A stretch of 64,000 nucleotides of DNA from Malania oleifera (lineage: Eukaryota > Streptophyta > Magnoliopsida > Santalales > Ximeniaceae), in the NCBI RefSeq assembly GCF_029873635.1, contig NC_080421.1, positions 36,002,617 through 36,066,616 of the forward strand, read 5' to 3'. The notes below the pieces were generated by a model. It was given only the letters and a program-made list of their open reading frames with translations. It did no database searches and was not told the origin of the DNA. The position numbers and the translations under genes are program-made. Below, one piece after another: positions 24,231 to 37,326 of the stretch. How positions within the stretch are numbered: the first letter of the stretch is position 1; each line of letters opens with the position of its first letter.

Positions 24231-25114
24231 TACTTCTAGTTGCTATGCTGCCCAAATTTCACCATCAATTATATGGAATCTAACCCTACCCTTAATTCAA
24301 GCAATGGTTTAAGCCATTTTTTGACTAGCCTTGTACCAATTCAAAATTCATGTGCCCTTTGTAGGGCTTTATTTTTCCAGCACAAGGTCTAGGTTTTGTG
24401 AATCAAGTGTGCTGAGAGTGGAGATGACTAAACAAGCCTTACATGGGTTAGTTTTTGAGTAGCTCATGACTTGATCAACTTTTTAGGCAATCTTGAGAGG
24501 TAGAATTCTATATTCCTGCTTTGTTTTCACAATATTTTGGGCCATCTTAACTATTCCAAATTCTAATGCTTCTTGGTCCATTAGTTCCTCTTTTAACCTT
24601 GCAAAACTAGAAGTGGCAACTGACAAGTAGAGTTGCTAAAAGGCTTCTGCATGTAGTCTCAATCAATCCCACTTTTTACAAATGATAGGAAGCTTTTATG
24701 GAGATTTTGGCTGCTAGTCAATGGAAGCTTTGCTTACAACTTTCTTTTATAGTTGCTTCTTCCTTTGTTTTGTGTATGGGAGACCTTAGCTCTCTCTATT
24801 GAATCGACATTTTTTAAGAGGGAAAAGGTTGTTGGCACACGTATGGTCTTTGTATGTCATTCGCTATTTGCTTCTTTCAACTGCCTCATAGATTCTCTTT
24901 TCTTCTGATTTGTAGTTGCTACCCGCACTCACTTTCAAGAGACCTCCCCTTAGGCCCTTATGATGAGGTTACCACACCCATATTGCACCTTCTCGCTTTT
25001 AGGCTTGAAGATGCAAATAGTGGGGCCCTCCTATCCATTCTTTGTTTTAATAGAGGTTGGCCTTGTATCTCTTTCTAAAAATCAACCTTCTCTTCTATAT
25101 GGAGGGGCAATAGG

Positions 25115-25560
25115 CTCTAGAGATCTCACTTTTTAAGTCATCTTTCTCTTTGGACTTGCAAAATTTTGAAAAGTGAGTGGTTCAGGCTTGGATTGGGAAA
25201 ATGACCTAACTTAATTAGAGTACTTGGAAGGGGGAACAAAAGTCAAATTTCCAAGGAGTGGGCTAGAGTAAAGAAAGAGAAGTCACTTTTAGCACGAGCA
25301 CGACGCGCTATGGAATCTGAATGTATGCTCTTGCTCTTTTTAGCTCTAGAGATCTCACTTTTAAGTATTTTTCTCTTTAGAGTTGCAAAATTTTGAAAAG
25401 TGAGTAGTAGAGGCTTGGATGGGGAAAATAATCTAACTTAATGGGAAGACCCGGAAAGGGGAACAAAAGTCAAATTTTTAAGGAGTGGGCTACAGTAAAG
25501 GTAGAGAAGTCACTTTTAGTGCAAGCATGACATGCTATAAAATCTAATTGTATGATCTTT
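25115..25560. repeat. Tandem duplication, unit about 230 bp
   Basis: CTCTAGAGATCTCACTTTT occurs at 25115 and 25344. The following 215 bases (GCAAAATTTTGAAAAGTGAG, GGGGAACAAAAGTCAAATTT, AGAGAAGTCACTTTTAG) repeat in the same order with about one change in ten by eye. It lies just outside the central nest. Function unknown. Confidence 0.8.
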
Positions 25561-27708
25561 ATAGTCTCAGTTTACATCTCCTTTGAAGGAGTCTACCCAT
25601 GTTGTTCCTATTGTCTTTGTAGCTTCTCCTTCACATTGCTAATAGTCCTTTCTAAGCATTTTTATTACCATTATAGTAGCTTTTGTGTGTGACCTTTTAC
25701 CCAAAGCTAATTTAGGCGAAAATGATGGAATTGGTGTATTCCTAATAGGGGGGGGGGGGGATAAAATGGGTATTTAAAATTTTCTCTTATGTTCTGTTTT
25801 AATCACAAGAAGTATAGCACAACCTAGGGTGTAACGCCCGGAACCCTTAAACCCGGTCCGGTGCATTGTACATGATAAAATTCTAATAATCCGTAAATAA
25901 ATACATACGCAGAGGAAAACATAACTATGATCCTTAATCATGATAATAAATACCAGAGTTTACTATTTCTATCCATAATCCATAATAACCATTCATCACC
26001 TGTGTTCTCATATATACACATATCTCCAAAAACATTCAGTACTCACAAACACCAGTTTGTTCCATAACCATCCATATTCCAGAAGACTTAAAACATAAAA
26101 CATAACTTATATACACATCCTAAAATATCATCAAATTGTTTATACCCTTTTCTCTTTCTATAAACCAAAAATGCTATATCCAATAAGAGCTCTTTAAGTT
26201 CGATCTCGTGGAGGTCTTGAAAAAGACAAATTTGTATTCAAGTGAGACACATCTCAGTAAGGAAAGAAACAATATATTAAAACAGCATATGACCAACATG
26301 AGATTCATAAATAACATATTAATATCATTTTCAAACCATTAAAATAATTCTGAAATCATTTTCTAAACCTAATCATACGCATGCAAAGTATTTACCCACG
26401 AGACTACCCAAGGATGGGGGTTATTACCTGCCCATACAAGTAGCACCCCTTTGCTCTGATACGTTAGTATACCCAAAGGTCACGACTGAAGCATACCAGA
26501 GCGCTCACCTTACTCAGTAAGCCCTTAAGTGATAGAATAATCTCGTACTCACACAGTTCATACAAAAGTTTACTAGCAAAGGCCCCTGAGAGTAGGGAAA
26601 TCTACCCACCCATACAAATAGTTTCCCTCTGCCCTAGTGCGTTATGCAGCCTACTACTACATCCGATACTACTAGCACACTTGCCTTTCTCAGCAAGCCC
26701 TCAGGTGAAGAGTTTTCCCCGCCCTAACGTAACATGTTCTGCCAACATAAATACTGATAATACCCTAATACATTATTCTGTTTTTCATTATTCAACCATC
26801 CATATATGTTCATGTTCATAACTTTAGCATTTCATAGCATTTCACTTTACGTAACCTTTCACATTTTACATCGTTCACATTTCACATTTCATAACCATTT
26901 CATTCACATTTCCATTTCATTTCATTCCTTCGTACTACAACTCCTTTTAATTGTACATCAGTTAGTCCACATAAATATGTGCTAAATCTTCTAACAAAGC
27001 TCCTTTTAGTTGTCATCAATTAGTCTACAACTCCTTTTAGCTATCATTGTATACATGGTTGTATTATCAAATACAAGCAACATAATCCTTATAACATTTC
27101 ACTATCAATGCATTTCTTATATAGCCTGCATCTCATACATATAACATATGTTTACACAGCATTACGATCTACTTATGCCACACAATTTTGTAGTAAAATT
27201 CATACGTTGCCTATAAAATAAGCTAACCAACATTTAACGTTTATATACTAAAAACATACCTTCATTTCTTACATAATTATCCTGAAAATATGTTCCACTT
27301 TCATCAGTTCATTTTCACATATACATAGCTAAATAAGCAGTCCTAAACTCAAAAAACATAATTTACATGGTTGACATTTTATACCCACATGAAAACATAT
27401 ATACATATATACATAAATATATATATATATAACATAGTCCGTTTTAATTTAATTCATGAAAACCTGATTTAATATATAAATTTCTCCTTTCCTAAACCCT
27501 TGAACTACACTAACAGGTATCCCAAACTGATACCTATGATACTCACCCGGATCCTGAGTCAAAAATCATAGTTTAATTAAATAAACCCTAAATAAACTAC
27601 TATTTTTGCATTTTCTCAACATATGAACCTTAAATAGACTTTTGAAAACTCAAAACTAAGAATCCCAACCCTTACTTCAACTTAGGAGCGTTTCCCAAAA
27701 AACCCAGT

Positions 27709-29539
27709 TGACCGGTGCAAACTGCAAGTGCACAGTATCATAATTTTATAATATAATGATGTGTAGAGTATCGTCCTCATGGATTGATGTCTTAATTTTA
27801 CCAAGTATCAAATTTATCATAACCTTGATTTTATTTAAAAAAATTAATAATTTTAGACTGTAAAATTTAAACAAAGCTACTTTAAATAACCTAATCAAGA
27901 GAACTTTAACTGAATACTGAGTGTCAAATTAATGATGGTGAAAACTTCTAGGAAACCAAATTCACCTAGTTTCTCACTATGCTTTACTCATTTAGCTAAT
28001 TCAACTTATTTTTCTCTGTTTGTTAGCAAATCGCCAATTTTTCCAAAAGCCTCTTTCGATAGTCAATTAGAATCTATTCTTGTTTATTATTTAACATATG
28101 AGAATGCAAATTAATAAGGCAAGAATGCAGTAAGACCCTCGATTTTTAATGCTACGTAGGTTCATACAAGTCTTTCGACCTTTATATTTACCTATGCTGA
28201 ATAATCCAAGATCTATCCTATAATCCCCCCTTTCAGTAGCAAATCACAAGATTAAAATTATTTAATTAATGGCCAGTTAATTAAAAGCATTAGGCACAGA
28301 ATAACTCAAACAAACATTACTGAAAACTACTTCAGATTAGTATCAAAGAGCAAGCATAGTTCAAAACTGGCTACATCGTTTTCCTAGAATACAAAAATTT
28401 AGTTCATTCTGAAAATTAAATCCGACATAACAGATTTCACCATATTTTCTTCTATTTGGAGCGTACGAGAAAGATCAACACTCGCAATACCGTCGTCTCA
28501 CGTCACGAACACCCCGAACACTGCCTTCCGATTTTGAAAGATATTATTTTTGCATTTCTCCAACTCTTCTTTACTGGCTGTGTGTGTATCTTCACAGCAA
28601 CCCCAAAAGAAAACCACAAGAAAGCTCTCCAAAAAATTAATTTTTCAAAAAAATGTCTCTATGTGGTCCGGCCTCCATTCTGTGTCTCACAAAAACAATA
28701 ATTTCTTTTTTTTTTTTGTATGGTGCGACCTTGATCTTTAGCCCCAGTGCACGCTGCCCCCCTCTTCTCTTCTTCCACACAGCCTCCCACTAGGAAACCC
28801 TATGCCTATTTTTCCTTTGACTTTTCCAACCTTCTTTTTCTTTCCTTTCTTTCCTTTCCTTTCCTTGCCTTTCTTTTTTTTCTTTTTCTTTGTACCCAGT
28901 GCCTCACCTTTCTAAGATGACCCCGCTACATAGCCGGGTCACATCTCATTTTTTTATTTATTTTATTTTTTATTTTATTTTTTATTTTTTCTAAGGTTAC
29001 GAACTGCCCTCCTCTTTCGAGCCCACTTTCGACCCTCATACAGCTCGTAACTCTCAAATCTTAAAAACATGAAAGGTGTAGAGCTCTTTTTCAACTTTCC
29101 CTAAAATTTTGAATCGTCTCAATCGGAGCTCGGATGAGAAAGTTACGCCAAGATTACGAAGAATTGTCGAAATAATCCATAAAACAGTGTATGGTAACTT
29201 CACGTCTGATTTCGATCTTGATGCATCCAGTATTTCGCAAAATGCAAAATATTAAAATTGTAGAGCATTTTCTTATCTTTCTATGGCATCCTAAATCATC
29301 TAAATTGGAGGTTGGATGAGAGAGTTACGCACAGATTAAAAAGTGTCATTGGTTTTTAGCTTCCGATAGTTGCCCTACAATAAAAAATATCAAAATTTCA
29401 TAAATTACTCAATAAAACTCAAATATTATAAATAGAACACAATTTTAAAATATTGAGAGTAATTAGGCATTTAAATACCAAATATAATTCGCAATACATG
29501 AATTAAAGCACCTAATTACGCAATTTATGGGCGTAATCA
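27709..29539 (-). repeat. 3' LTR of the Athila-type element
   Basis: 1831 bp, aligned with 42789-44633 and with the solo LTR at 130-2178. The flanking polypurine tract is at 29540-29553 (minus strand AGTTGGGGGGTC). It contains a pyrimidine-rich CTTT/CCTT tract at about 28838-28890. Small frames (27932-28114, 28456-28701) are not conserved as coding in the sister copies. Confidence 0.88.
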
Positions 29540-30452
29540 GACCCCCCAACTAAAGTTTTGCTAGTCCCTAGCAAATAATGTGAATGCAATTCAGGGTGGT
29601 GTCATACTAATTTTAATGAATAAATGCACATGCAACACAACCATACCGTTTCACATACAGTAATATCACCAAATTAAACAGAAGCTCATTTATACACACT
29701 GCACGCAACTCCAAAGTAAGTCATTCATGCAAGTCTCATCATTATATAGACATTAAGAATAGTAAACTCACGTAAAATTTACCAGCGAGGACAATTCAGT
29801 GTTAATGTAGCCATATAAATTCGAGTATAAATAAGTGAAGTCTCGAAGCATGTGTAATGTGTGTGACTCGTTACACTTAGGATATCCATGGACACCTGAA
29901 GTACTGTCGCTTTAACTTGACCTAACTGGTATACCCTCAAAGACACTCAAAAAGGATGGGTTCACTCATCGTGTGTGAGGAGGAGTGTCATGATCAAACA
30001 TCCCACATACTGTAAGGAACAAAAGCTAAATGTACAAAATGGACTAGTCTGAAAAGGATCCAGCCTATTTAGGAGGTGTCAGGTCCTTCACCCTAGCATC
30101 TTCTCACCTACTTGTTATGTCCAACCGAGACCACCCTAGATCAACTTATTCACAAACTAGGCGTGAATACATATGAGGCATTAGGTGGGTGAAGAATCTT
30201 CATATGTGGATAATATGTGTCTTGTCCATGACTTTTGTTGTAGTTGTGTGGAGCAGGTATTAATCTTTCACCTCTTCTGGGGTATTTCTATTTCTCCTTT
30301 TCTTTCTTCTGCTCATTTTTCAATTTCTTTTTTTTCATGGTTAATTAGGACAATCATAACACTTCTTTTATTATTTTCATACCACCCATGTGCATTAAGC
30401 TCGAACAAGAGTCCATAAAATAAGTCTATTTGTAGGGGTGACTCAGCCTTCA
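29540..30452 (-). other. Athila 3' untranslated stretch, left part
   Basis: Follows the polypurine tract and continues at 39166 beyond element F. It has no coding motif. The last five bases (CTTCA, 30448-30452) are the target duplicated by F. In complete Athila elements this side can hold an env-like frame; none is seen here. Confidence 0.6.
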
Positions 30453-32285
30453 TGTAAGAACCCAAACCGTGATAACTAGGTTTAAATGAATAAGAGAGGA
30501 GCAAATTGGGAATTTGGAATATTTTTTCGACGAAGCCAGATTTCGTTGACGAAGCCAGATTTCGTCAACGAAATTCAGAGACTCGTCGACGAGGAGAAGC
30601 CGAGGAGTCTCGAAAAAATCGGTGATCTCAGATTCGTCGATGAGGCCACCGATTCATCGACGAAGTCAGTGGAAGATTTGTCGATGAAGGCACCATTTCG
30701 TCGACAAATTGGGCCAGGTCAAAGGGCTATAAATAGAAATTTTCATTTCTTCCTCACTAAGAAACTTCAATCTTATCTCTCTTTCTCTCCAGAACTCTCT
30801 CTACACACCTTCTCTCTAGATTTCTTCATCGATCGTTGCTGGAATCATGAATCATAAGTTACCAAGAGGATTGTGGAAGGATTCTCTACAATTTCTATGG
30901 ATCAAAATCTCATTTCAGAGATTTTCGGGTTTTGGCAGAAAATTGAGGTAAGGCTCGGTTTTCAATTCTGATCCGGTAGTTTTGTAGGTAACTATCTTGT
31001 AAGCATATTCTGTACTGTGACTTGTAGGTTTTGGAACTCGGTTCACTATTTAGGGGCCTTGGAGTTTAGGATTTGTTATTCGGAGAAAAGATAAGAGGAA
31101 CTGTGTTTATATTGGTTATTTTTTAAATCGGACTCGATGGAACTATGGTTCACGTCCTGTGTGTGTTTTGACAACTCATTTAGGGGGATCTAACGGGGAA
31201 AACTATGAGTTTTTCATTATTACAATTTTGGGAAAAAGGGGGCGACAGGCTGCATTCCTGGTTTTGTTGAAAATCGTGGGTATATGTTAATTTATACTGT
31301 GATATTGGGATGGCCGTGCCTTGACTTGTTTAAACTATATTTGTTTAAAAAACCATGATTTAGATTACCAAATGGATGTGGTTTGTTTGGTTATATGAGC
31401 ATGCGTGTGTGTGTAATATGCTGAAATGCTAGTAGGAACGCGGTTCCGAATTGTTCCAGGTACTGAGAGTGTCTGGCTCTATATTCGAGGGTGTGTATTT
31501 TACCGCCTGCCATGTGGGCAAGAGTGTTTGGCTCTATATCTGAGGGCATGACCCTATTCCGGCAAATCAGGCCGAAGGGTGTGGATCCACCAGTTATGTG
31601 TCGGTACGATGCCATGGGAGTCAGGGGCTAGCCATGTGCCAGTGGCGCCATGCTTCACGGGTTGGCTACGGGCCAATGGCGGATTGTCGTGGACCGGCTT
31701 CGGGCCGAGGGGTGTGATGACACCAGGATTATTAATCATGTGTATGTGTATGTGTGCGTGTATGCACTCTATAAACTAGTACTGGAATGCATTTAACTGT
31801 GTGTATGTTGCATTATAATAACACTAAAATTCCACACACCGATATAACCTGTGTTCTTCCTTACTGAGAGGTGTCTCACCCCTACTGTATGTACATTTTT
31901 ACAGGTCCTTTGAGTAATCGGAACTAGCGTCCTGGTGTAGGGAGCGTAGTGGTCGGTGTACTGCGTTTAGCGCTTGGGTAAGTGTTAGGGCTATATTTTG
32001 ATGGGTTGCCATTTTGAGATGATTTTGGGCACCTGTTTGTATGTTTTTATAGAGCCATGTTTAGCTCTTGTATAGACTCTGGTATGGTACTGTATATGTT
32101 GTAATAGAATGACCTTTTTCCGCTGCATATATGATTATGATTGGATGTGTTTAGGGTACCTGGGAACCCCACGGGGTCGAACCCTCATTTATTGTACTAT
32201 ATTTTTGGATGTTTTATCAGATACAGGGATAGGTTAGATTACATTTTCATCCTTGGGTCCCATTTTGGGGGTTCGGGGCGTGACA
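30453..32285 (+). repeat. 5' LTR of element F
   Basis: Starts TGTAAGAACCC, ends GGGGCGTGACA, 1833 bp. U3 carries the palindrome cluster and TATA box described separately. A block at 31440-31730 repeats GGCTCTATAT..GAGGG and GGGCC.A.GGCGG themes. The other LTR begins TATAAGAACCC, a G to A change in the terminal dinucleotide. Confidence 0.9.
30526..30735 (+). promoter_or_regulatory. Palindrome cluster and TATA box in F LTR
   Basis: Eight near copies of TTCGTCGACGAA / CTCGTCGACGAG occur between 30526 and 30708. One is a perfect 12-base palindrome, 30582-30593. About 20 bases further on is TATAAATA (30728-30735), then a pyrimidine-rich stretch with TCTCTCTTTCTCTCC that looks like a transcription start region. 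The same layout is in the other LTR (37397-37575, TATAAATA at 37607-37614). Promoter role is inferred from position; the function of the palindromes is unknown. Confidence 0.65.
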
Positions 32286-32288
32286 ACT

Positions 32289-32300
32289 TGGTATCAGAGC
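32289..32300 (+). other. Primer-binding site of element F
   Basis: TGGTATCAGAGC, complementary to the 3' end of initiator Met tRNA, three bases after the LTR end. This is the usual primer of Tekay-type and many other plant LTR elements. It fixes the plus orientation. Confidence 0.9.
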
Positions 32301-32601
32301 TAACCAGGTTACTAGATCTTGTAGACTTAGTTAGGCTTGGTTGTGAGTACATACCAGAGTATAGGATGTGGATATGGATAGAGTTGGTTGAAGGTTGTTA
32401 GGTTGTTGCACCGGGATTTTTCGATGGTGTTCCGTGCTTTTCCTGGGATGACGATTCCAGTAAAAGTAGGGCAGATCATTGATGACTTTCGTGTCGATGT
32501 GATAGGACAGACCTAGACCCGGCAGGGAGTAGTTAACACGATTTCGTTGTGTTAACTGTATGTGTTGTCAGAATAGTGATAGTTTCCTATTGTGTTGTAG
32601 A

Positions 32602-33543
32602 ATGGAGCCCAAGGATAATAACCTGGGAAGTGGCTCTAAGGAGACTGCGAGTGATGAGTTTCCTTCTGTGCCTCGAGGTTTGACGAGGCAGGTGTTACGG
32701 GAGATCCGGCGGATTGTGAGGAGACGTGAGCGCTCTCCTACTGCTACAGGGTGCACCATTGAGAGGTTCACACGCATGCATCCTCTGACGTTCTCTGGAG
32801 GATCTGACCCTACGACAGCAGGGGACTAGATGGATAAGACTGAGAGGATTCTAGTAGTCTTGCACTGCATGGATAGGCAGCGAGTCCTCTATGCTACTTT
32901 CTAGCTGTCTGGGGAGGTGGGTCGATGGTGGACTGCGGTGAATCTACTGGAGAAGTAGAGGGGTGGTCCTGAGGAGATGACATGGAGCCATTTTAAGGAG
33001 GTGTTCTTCGATAGACACTTCTCGGCTTCAGTACATGATGCGAAGGCAGATGAGTTTTTTGCGCTGACTTAGGGGAGTTTGACGGTGCAGGGGTATGCGA
33101 CTCAATACATAGAGCTGTCTCGCTTTGCACCATGTATGATCTCGAGTGAGTGTGAGAGGACTCGGAGGTTTGAGAAGGACTTTAGGAAGGATATCCGCAG
33201 ATTGGTGGGTATGCTTCAGATCCACGAGTTCTTGGTGTTGGTGGATAAAGCCACGGTGATCGAGACTAGTATCCGAGAGGACGAGATGAATCAGGAATTG
33301 AGGAAGAGGACAGTACCTTCGGGTTCTCAAATAGTATCTCATCAGGGATCGTGGAAGAAGAGGAGCAAGGGCTCGAGTTATTGTCAGAATACTGAGCGCC
33401 AAGATTCTCAGATGAGCCAGACTAGTGGTCGTTGTACTAGATGTCACAGGTGGCACGAGGGTGAATGTCGGTTTTTTAATGGTAACTACTATAACTGTGG
33501 TCGACCTGGTCACATGACTCGTGATTGTCGTGCACCGAAGTGA
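32602..33543 (+). pseudogene. gag of element F, four in-frame stops
   Basis: Starts MEPKDNN at 32602 and stays in one frame for 313 codons to TGA at 33541, interrupted by TAG codons at 32827, 32902, 32956 and 33070. All are reachable by single C-to-T or G-to-A changes from Gln or Trp codons, which suggests decay of methylated cytosines (inference). The capsid core covers about residues 60-210. A CxxC...H..EC-type motif (CTRCHRWHEGEC) precedes a zinc knuckle near 33484-33530 whose first Cys is Tyr (YNCGRPGHMTRDC). Gag would package the element RNA. This copy cannot. Confidence 0.88.
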
Positions 33544-33659
33544 GATGTGCCTGCATTCAGTGGGGACCGAGGGAGTAATTAGATACCTCGGGGAACCATT
33601 TAGGTGAATATAGCTTCGGCCAGAGTATACTCTCTTACTCCAGCGGACGCTGAACATGC

Positions 33660-36600
33660 AGGTAACGTGGTGACAAGTACCTTATTATTGCTTTCAAATA
33701 AAGCTTCTATTTTTTTTTTTTTTATTTGGGTCCAACCCATTCCTTTGTGTCTGTGAATTTTGTGGGACGGTGTGAGGTTTAGACCCGAGACATGATTGAG
33801 AGGGTATCAGTTACTAAGCCATATGGGAGTGTATCTTTCTGTAGGAAGATGTTGGTAGGTTGCCCAGTGGAAATTCAGGGAAAGCTGCTACCGGTAAATC
33901 TTATGGTATATGACATGTTGGGGTTTGATATCATTATGGGGATGGATTGGTTGTTCTCCAATTATGTTGTGATCGACTGTCGTAGGAAGGTGGTAGTTTT
34001 CAGACCTCCTGAGGAGCAGGAGTACGAATTCTTGGGATCGTGTGTGCCTCCAGCGCGACAGATTCTATCGGCACTACAGGCGAGGAGGCTACTCTTGGAT
34101 GGATGTTAGGGGTACCTAGCTTGTATGAAGGAACTGCAGAGGGATGAGTTGAGACTCGAGAACATTCGGGTAGTCAGTGAGTTCTCATATGTGTTTCCAG
34201 ATGATTTACCCGATTTATCTCCGGATCATGAGGTGGAGTTTGCGATAGAGTTGCTACCCGGTAAGGCACGGATCTCTAAAGCTCCGTACCGAATGGCTCT
34301 AGCAGAACTTCAAGAGTTGAAGAAGCAGTTACAAGAGTTACTGGACAGGGGTTTCATTCAACCTAGTGTTTCTCCCTGGGGAGCTCCAGTGTTGTTTGTG
34401 AAGAAAAAGGACGGGTCGATGCAGATGTGCATTGATTACCGTGAGATTAACAAGGTGACTGTGAAAAATCTCTATCCTTTACCTCGTATAGATGATTTTT
34501 TTAACCAGTTATAGGGGACGCGGGTCTTTTCAAAGATCGATTTGCGGTCAGGATATCATCAGGTGAGGGTTAGAGTAGAGGATGTAGCGAAGACTTCTTT
34601 TTGAACCAGATATGCCCATTACGAGTTCTTAGTCATGCCTTTTGGGTTGACGAATGCTTCGGCATTGTTCATGGATCTGGTGAACAGGGTTATCCATGCG
34701 TACCTAGATCAGTTCATGGTGGTATTCATTGATGACATTTTGGTTTACTCGGGGAATATGGAAGAGCACATGGAACATTTGAGGTTAGTGTTACAAAGTC
34801 TACGGGAGAAGAAGTTGTATGCTCAGTTGAAGAAGTGTGAGTTCTAGTTGAGTCAGATTGCGTTCTTAGGCCATGTGGTTACTGGGGATGGTATATCAGT
34901 TGATCCTAGCAAGATTGAAGTTGTGGTTGACTGGGTAAGGCTGAAGAATGTGTAGGAAGTTTGAAGTTTTCTGGGACTGTCAAGTTATTATCGTCGGTTC
35001 GTAGAGGGTTTCTCTAAACTGTCTAGACCTTTGACATGATTGACCATGAAAGGAGTGCAGTTTGAGTGGACCAGTGATTGCGAGCAGTGCTTTCAGGAGT
35101 TGAAGCACCGGCTGGATACTGCTCTAGTGTTGACCATTCCTTCGAGGGATGGTGGATTTATGATTTATAGCGACGCATCTCTAAAAAGCCTGGGATGTGT
35201 GCTCATGCAGCAGGGTAAGGTAGTAGCGTATGCCTCTATGCAATTGAAAGAGTATGAGAAGAATTACCCTACGTATGATCTGGAATTGGCTGCTGTGGTA
35301 TATGCACTGAAGATCTGGCGATATTATCTGTACGGGGTGCAGTGTGAGATCTTCACGGACCATAAAAGTCTCAAGTATTTCTTCATGCAAATGGAGTTGA
35401 ACATGAGGCAAAGGCGGTGGCTAAAGTTGATTAAAGACTATGATTGCACGATCAGTTATCACTCGGGAAAGGCTAATGCGGTGGCTAATGTGTTGAGTCG
35501 GAAGTCAGGACCTATGACTGTATTTGCGATTGTAACTCAGTGTCACATCAAATGGGATTTGGAAAGCTCAGGTATAGAGTTGGTGGTTGGTGATCATCAG
35601 GCTTTTCTTGCTGGTTTGGTGGTCCAACCAACCTTGTTTGAGTGTATAAAAATCACGCAGGCTAGTGATGTAGAGTTGGCAGAGGTTATGGAAAAGGTAC
35701 AGCAGGGACTGGCTATAGAGTTTACAATCTCTGAAGGGGGTGTATTGAGGTTTGGGACCAGACCGTGTGTTCCGAATGATGATGAGATCAGAAGGACGAT
35801 TCTAGAGGAGGCGCATTGTTCTATGTATATGGTACATCCTGGTAGTACAAAGATGTATTGGGACTTGCACGAACCTTCTGGTGGTCTGGTATGAAGAGGA
35901 AGATTGCTCAGTTCATGGAGCAGTGTCTGACATGTCAACAGGTGAAAGCTGAACATCAGAGGCCGGTAGGGCCATTATAACCTTTGCCTATTCCGGTGTG
36001 GAAATAGGAGCATATTTCCATGGATTTTGTGATCGGTTTGCCACCAGCGCTTCACGGACAGAATGCTATTTGGGTGATCGTGGATAGATTGACGAAATCT
36101 GCTCATTTCATACCGATGAAAGTTGGCTATCCTTTAAGTAGGCTAGAAGATTTGTATGTGCATGGGATTGTGAGGATGCACGGAGTACCGGTATCCATAG
36201 TTTCGGATCGGGATCCGAGGTTTACTTCTCGATTCTAGATGAGCTTGTAGGAGGCATTGGGGAGGAAGCTTACTTTCAATACATCATTCCACCCCCAGAC
36301 TGATGGACAGTTGGAGAGGATGATACAGATAGTGGAAGACATGTTGTGAGCGTGTGTGTTAGACTTCGGTGGTAGCTGGATATAGTTTATGCCACTTGTA
36401 GAGTTCGCTTATAACAACAACTTCCAGTCTAGTATTGGGATGGCACCGTTCAAGGCTTTGTATGGTCGGAGGTGTCAATCTCCTTTATGTTGGGATGAGG
36501 TTGGTGAACGTTAGGTGTTAGGACTTGAACTCATGCAACAGGTGTTTTGAGAAGGTGAGTTTAATCCGGGAGACGATTAGATCAGCTTAGAGTCAGCAGA

Positions 36601-37049
36601 AGAGTTATGCAGATGTTCGCCGCCATGAGTTAGAGTTCGAAGTGGGAGGTAAGGTATTTCTGCGTATTGCTCCGATGAAAGAAGTAATGAGATTTGGGAG
36701 GAAAGGCAAGCTGAGCCCGAGGTATATCGGACCATTCGAGGTACTTGAGCGAGTGGGTCCGGTAGCCTACAGGATTGCATTACCTCCAGCACTTTCGAGA
36801 GTTCATGATGTGTTTCACGTATCCATGTTGAGGAGGTACATGTTGGATCCTTCACATGTTATTAGTTATGATGAGTTGGAAATTAGGGATACTTTAGCGT
36901 ATGAGGAGATACCTGTTCAGGTTTTGGACTGTAAAGTTCAAGTGCTTCGTACCAAAGAGATACCATTAGTGAAGGTATTGTGGCGAAACCACGAGGTTGA
37001 GGATGCTTCTTGGGAACTGGAAACGGAAATACGTCGAAAGTATCCGTAG
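33660..37049 (+). pseudogene. pol of element F (protease, RT, RNase H, integrase, chromodomain)
   Basis: Order along the strand: a protease remnant (about 33680-34030) whose catalytic D-S/T-G is replaced by YLG after a 15-base T run; RT (34240-34850) with the active-site box FIDDILVYS intact; RNase H (35150-35500) with [17 protein letters not shown] and [10 protein letters not shown]; the integrase zinc-binding part (35810-35960); the integrase core (36020-36330) with MDF, SDRDPRF and a Glu in QLERMIQ consistent with D,D,E; and a C-terminal chromodomain (about 36900-37049, IPLVKVLWRNH..EDASWE). Stops include those ending at 34109, 34514 and 34847. Frame changes occur near 35880 and between 36240 and 36640. 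The chromodomain places it in the chromoviruses, which it would steer toward heterochromatin. Confidence 0.9.
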
Positions 37050-37313
37050 TTTTTTTGAGCACTTGTACATGATCCTACTGTGGGTTGGGATAGGTGGTTA
37101 GTCGTTGGGAGTGCATGTCTATTGTGAACTCTTGAGACAGTTGTATATGTAACCACGGTATTCCTCTGCCATAAGTGAGGGTATGTATGTGTATATATGA
37201 TGGGGCTACACTGTAGTGGTCGCTAGTTTTTCTCTAAAGTGATATATATGTGTTTGATTGTATGTATGAATTTGTGAATGAGAGATGGCAAATTTCGAGG
37301 ACGAAATTTTTGT

Positions 37314-37326
37314 AAGGAGGGGAGAT
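37314..37326 (+). other. Polypurine tract of element F
   Basis: AAGGAGGGGAGAT directly before the 3' LTR; it primes plus-strand DNA synthesis. The preceding TTCGAGGACGAAATTTTTG (from about 37294) is a conserved phrase at this place in Tekay/Del elements. Confidence 0.85.

Larger units (their letters stand above)
20148..25722. other. Spacer without recognisable gene
   Basis: AT-rich DNA with only short frames (below about 100 codons) that lack recognisable domains. It contains two short copies of GGTCATTGCTAYGACTGTCA about 125 bp apart (20339 and 20465), simple T-rich runs (21380-21430, 21830-21845), a GGGGTGAGCATGG start at 22268 as seen in some small plant repeats, the SINE-like segment and two tandem duplications listed separately. 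I cannot exclude a decayed gene or untranslated exons. Confidence 0.6.

Noticed and set aside
33028..33657. Minus-strand frame of 209 codons over F gag
   Set aside because: It is antisense to a clear gag on the plus strand; no matching family is recognised.
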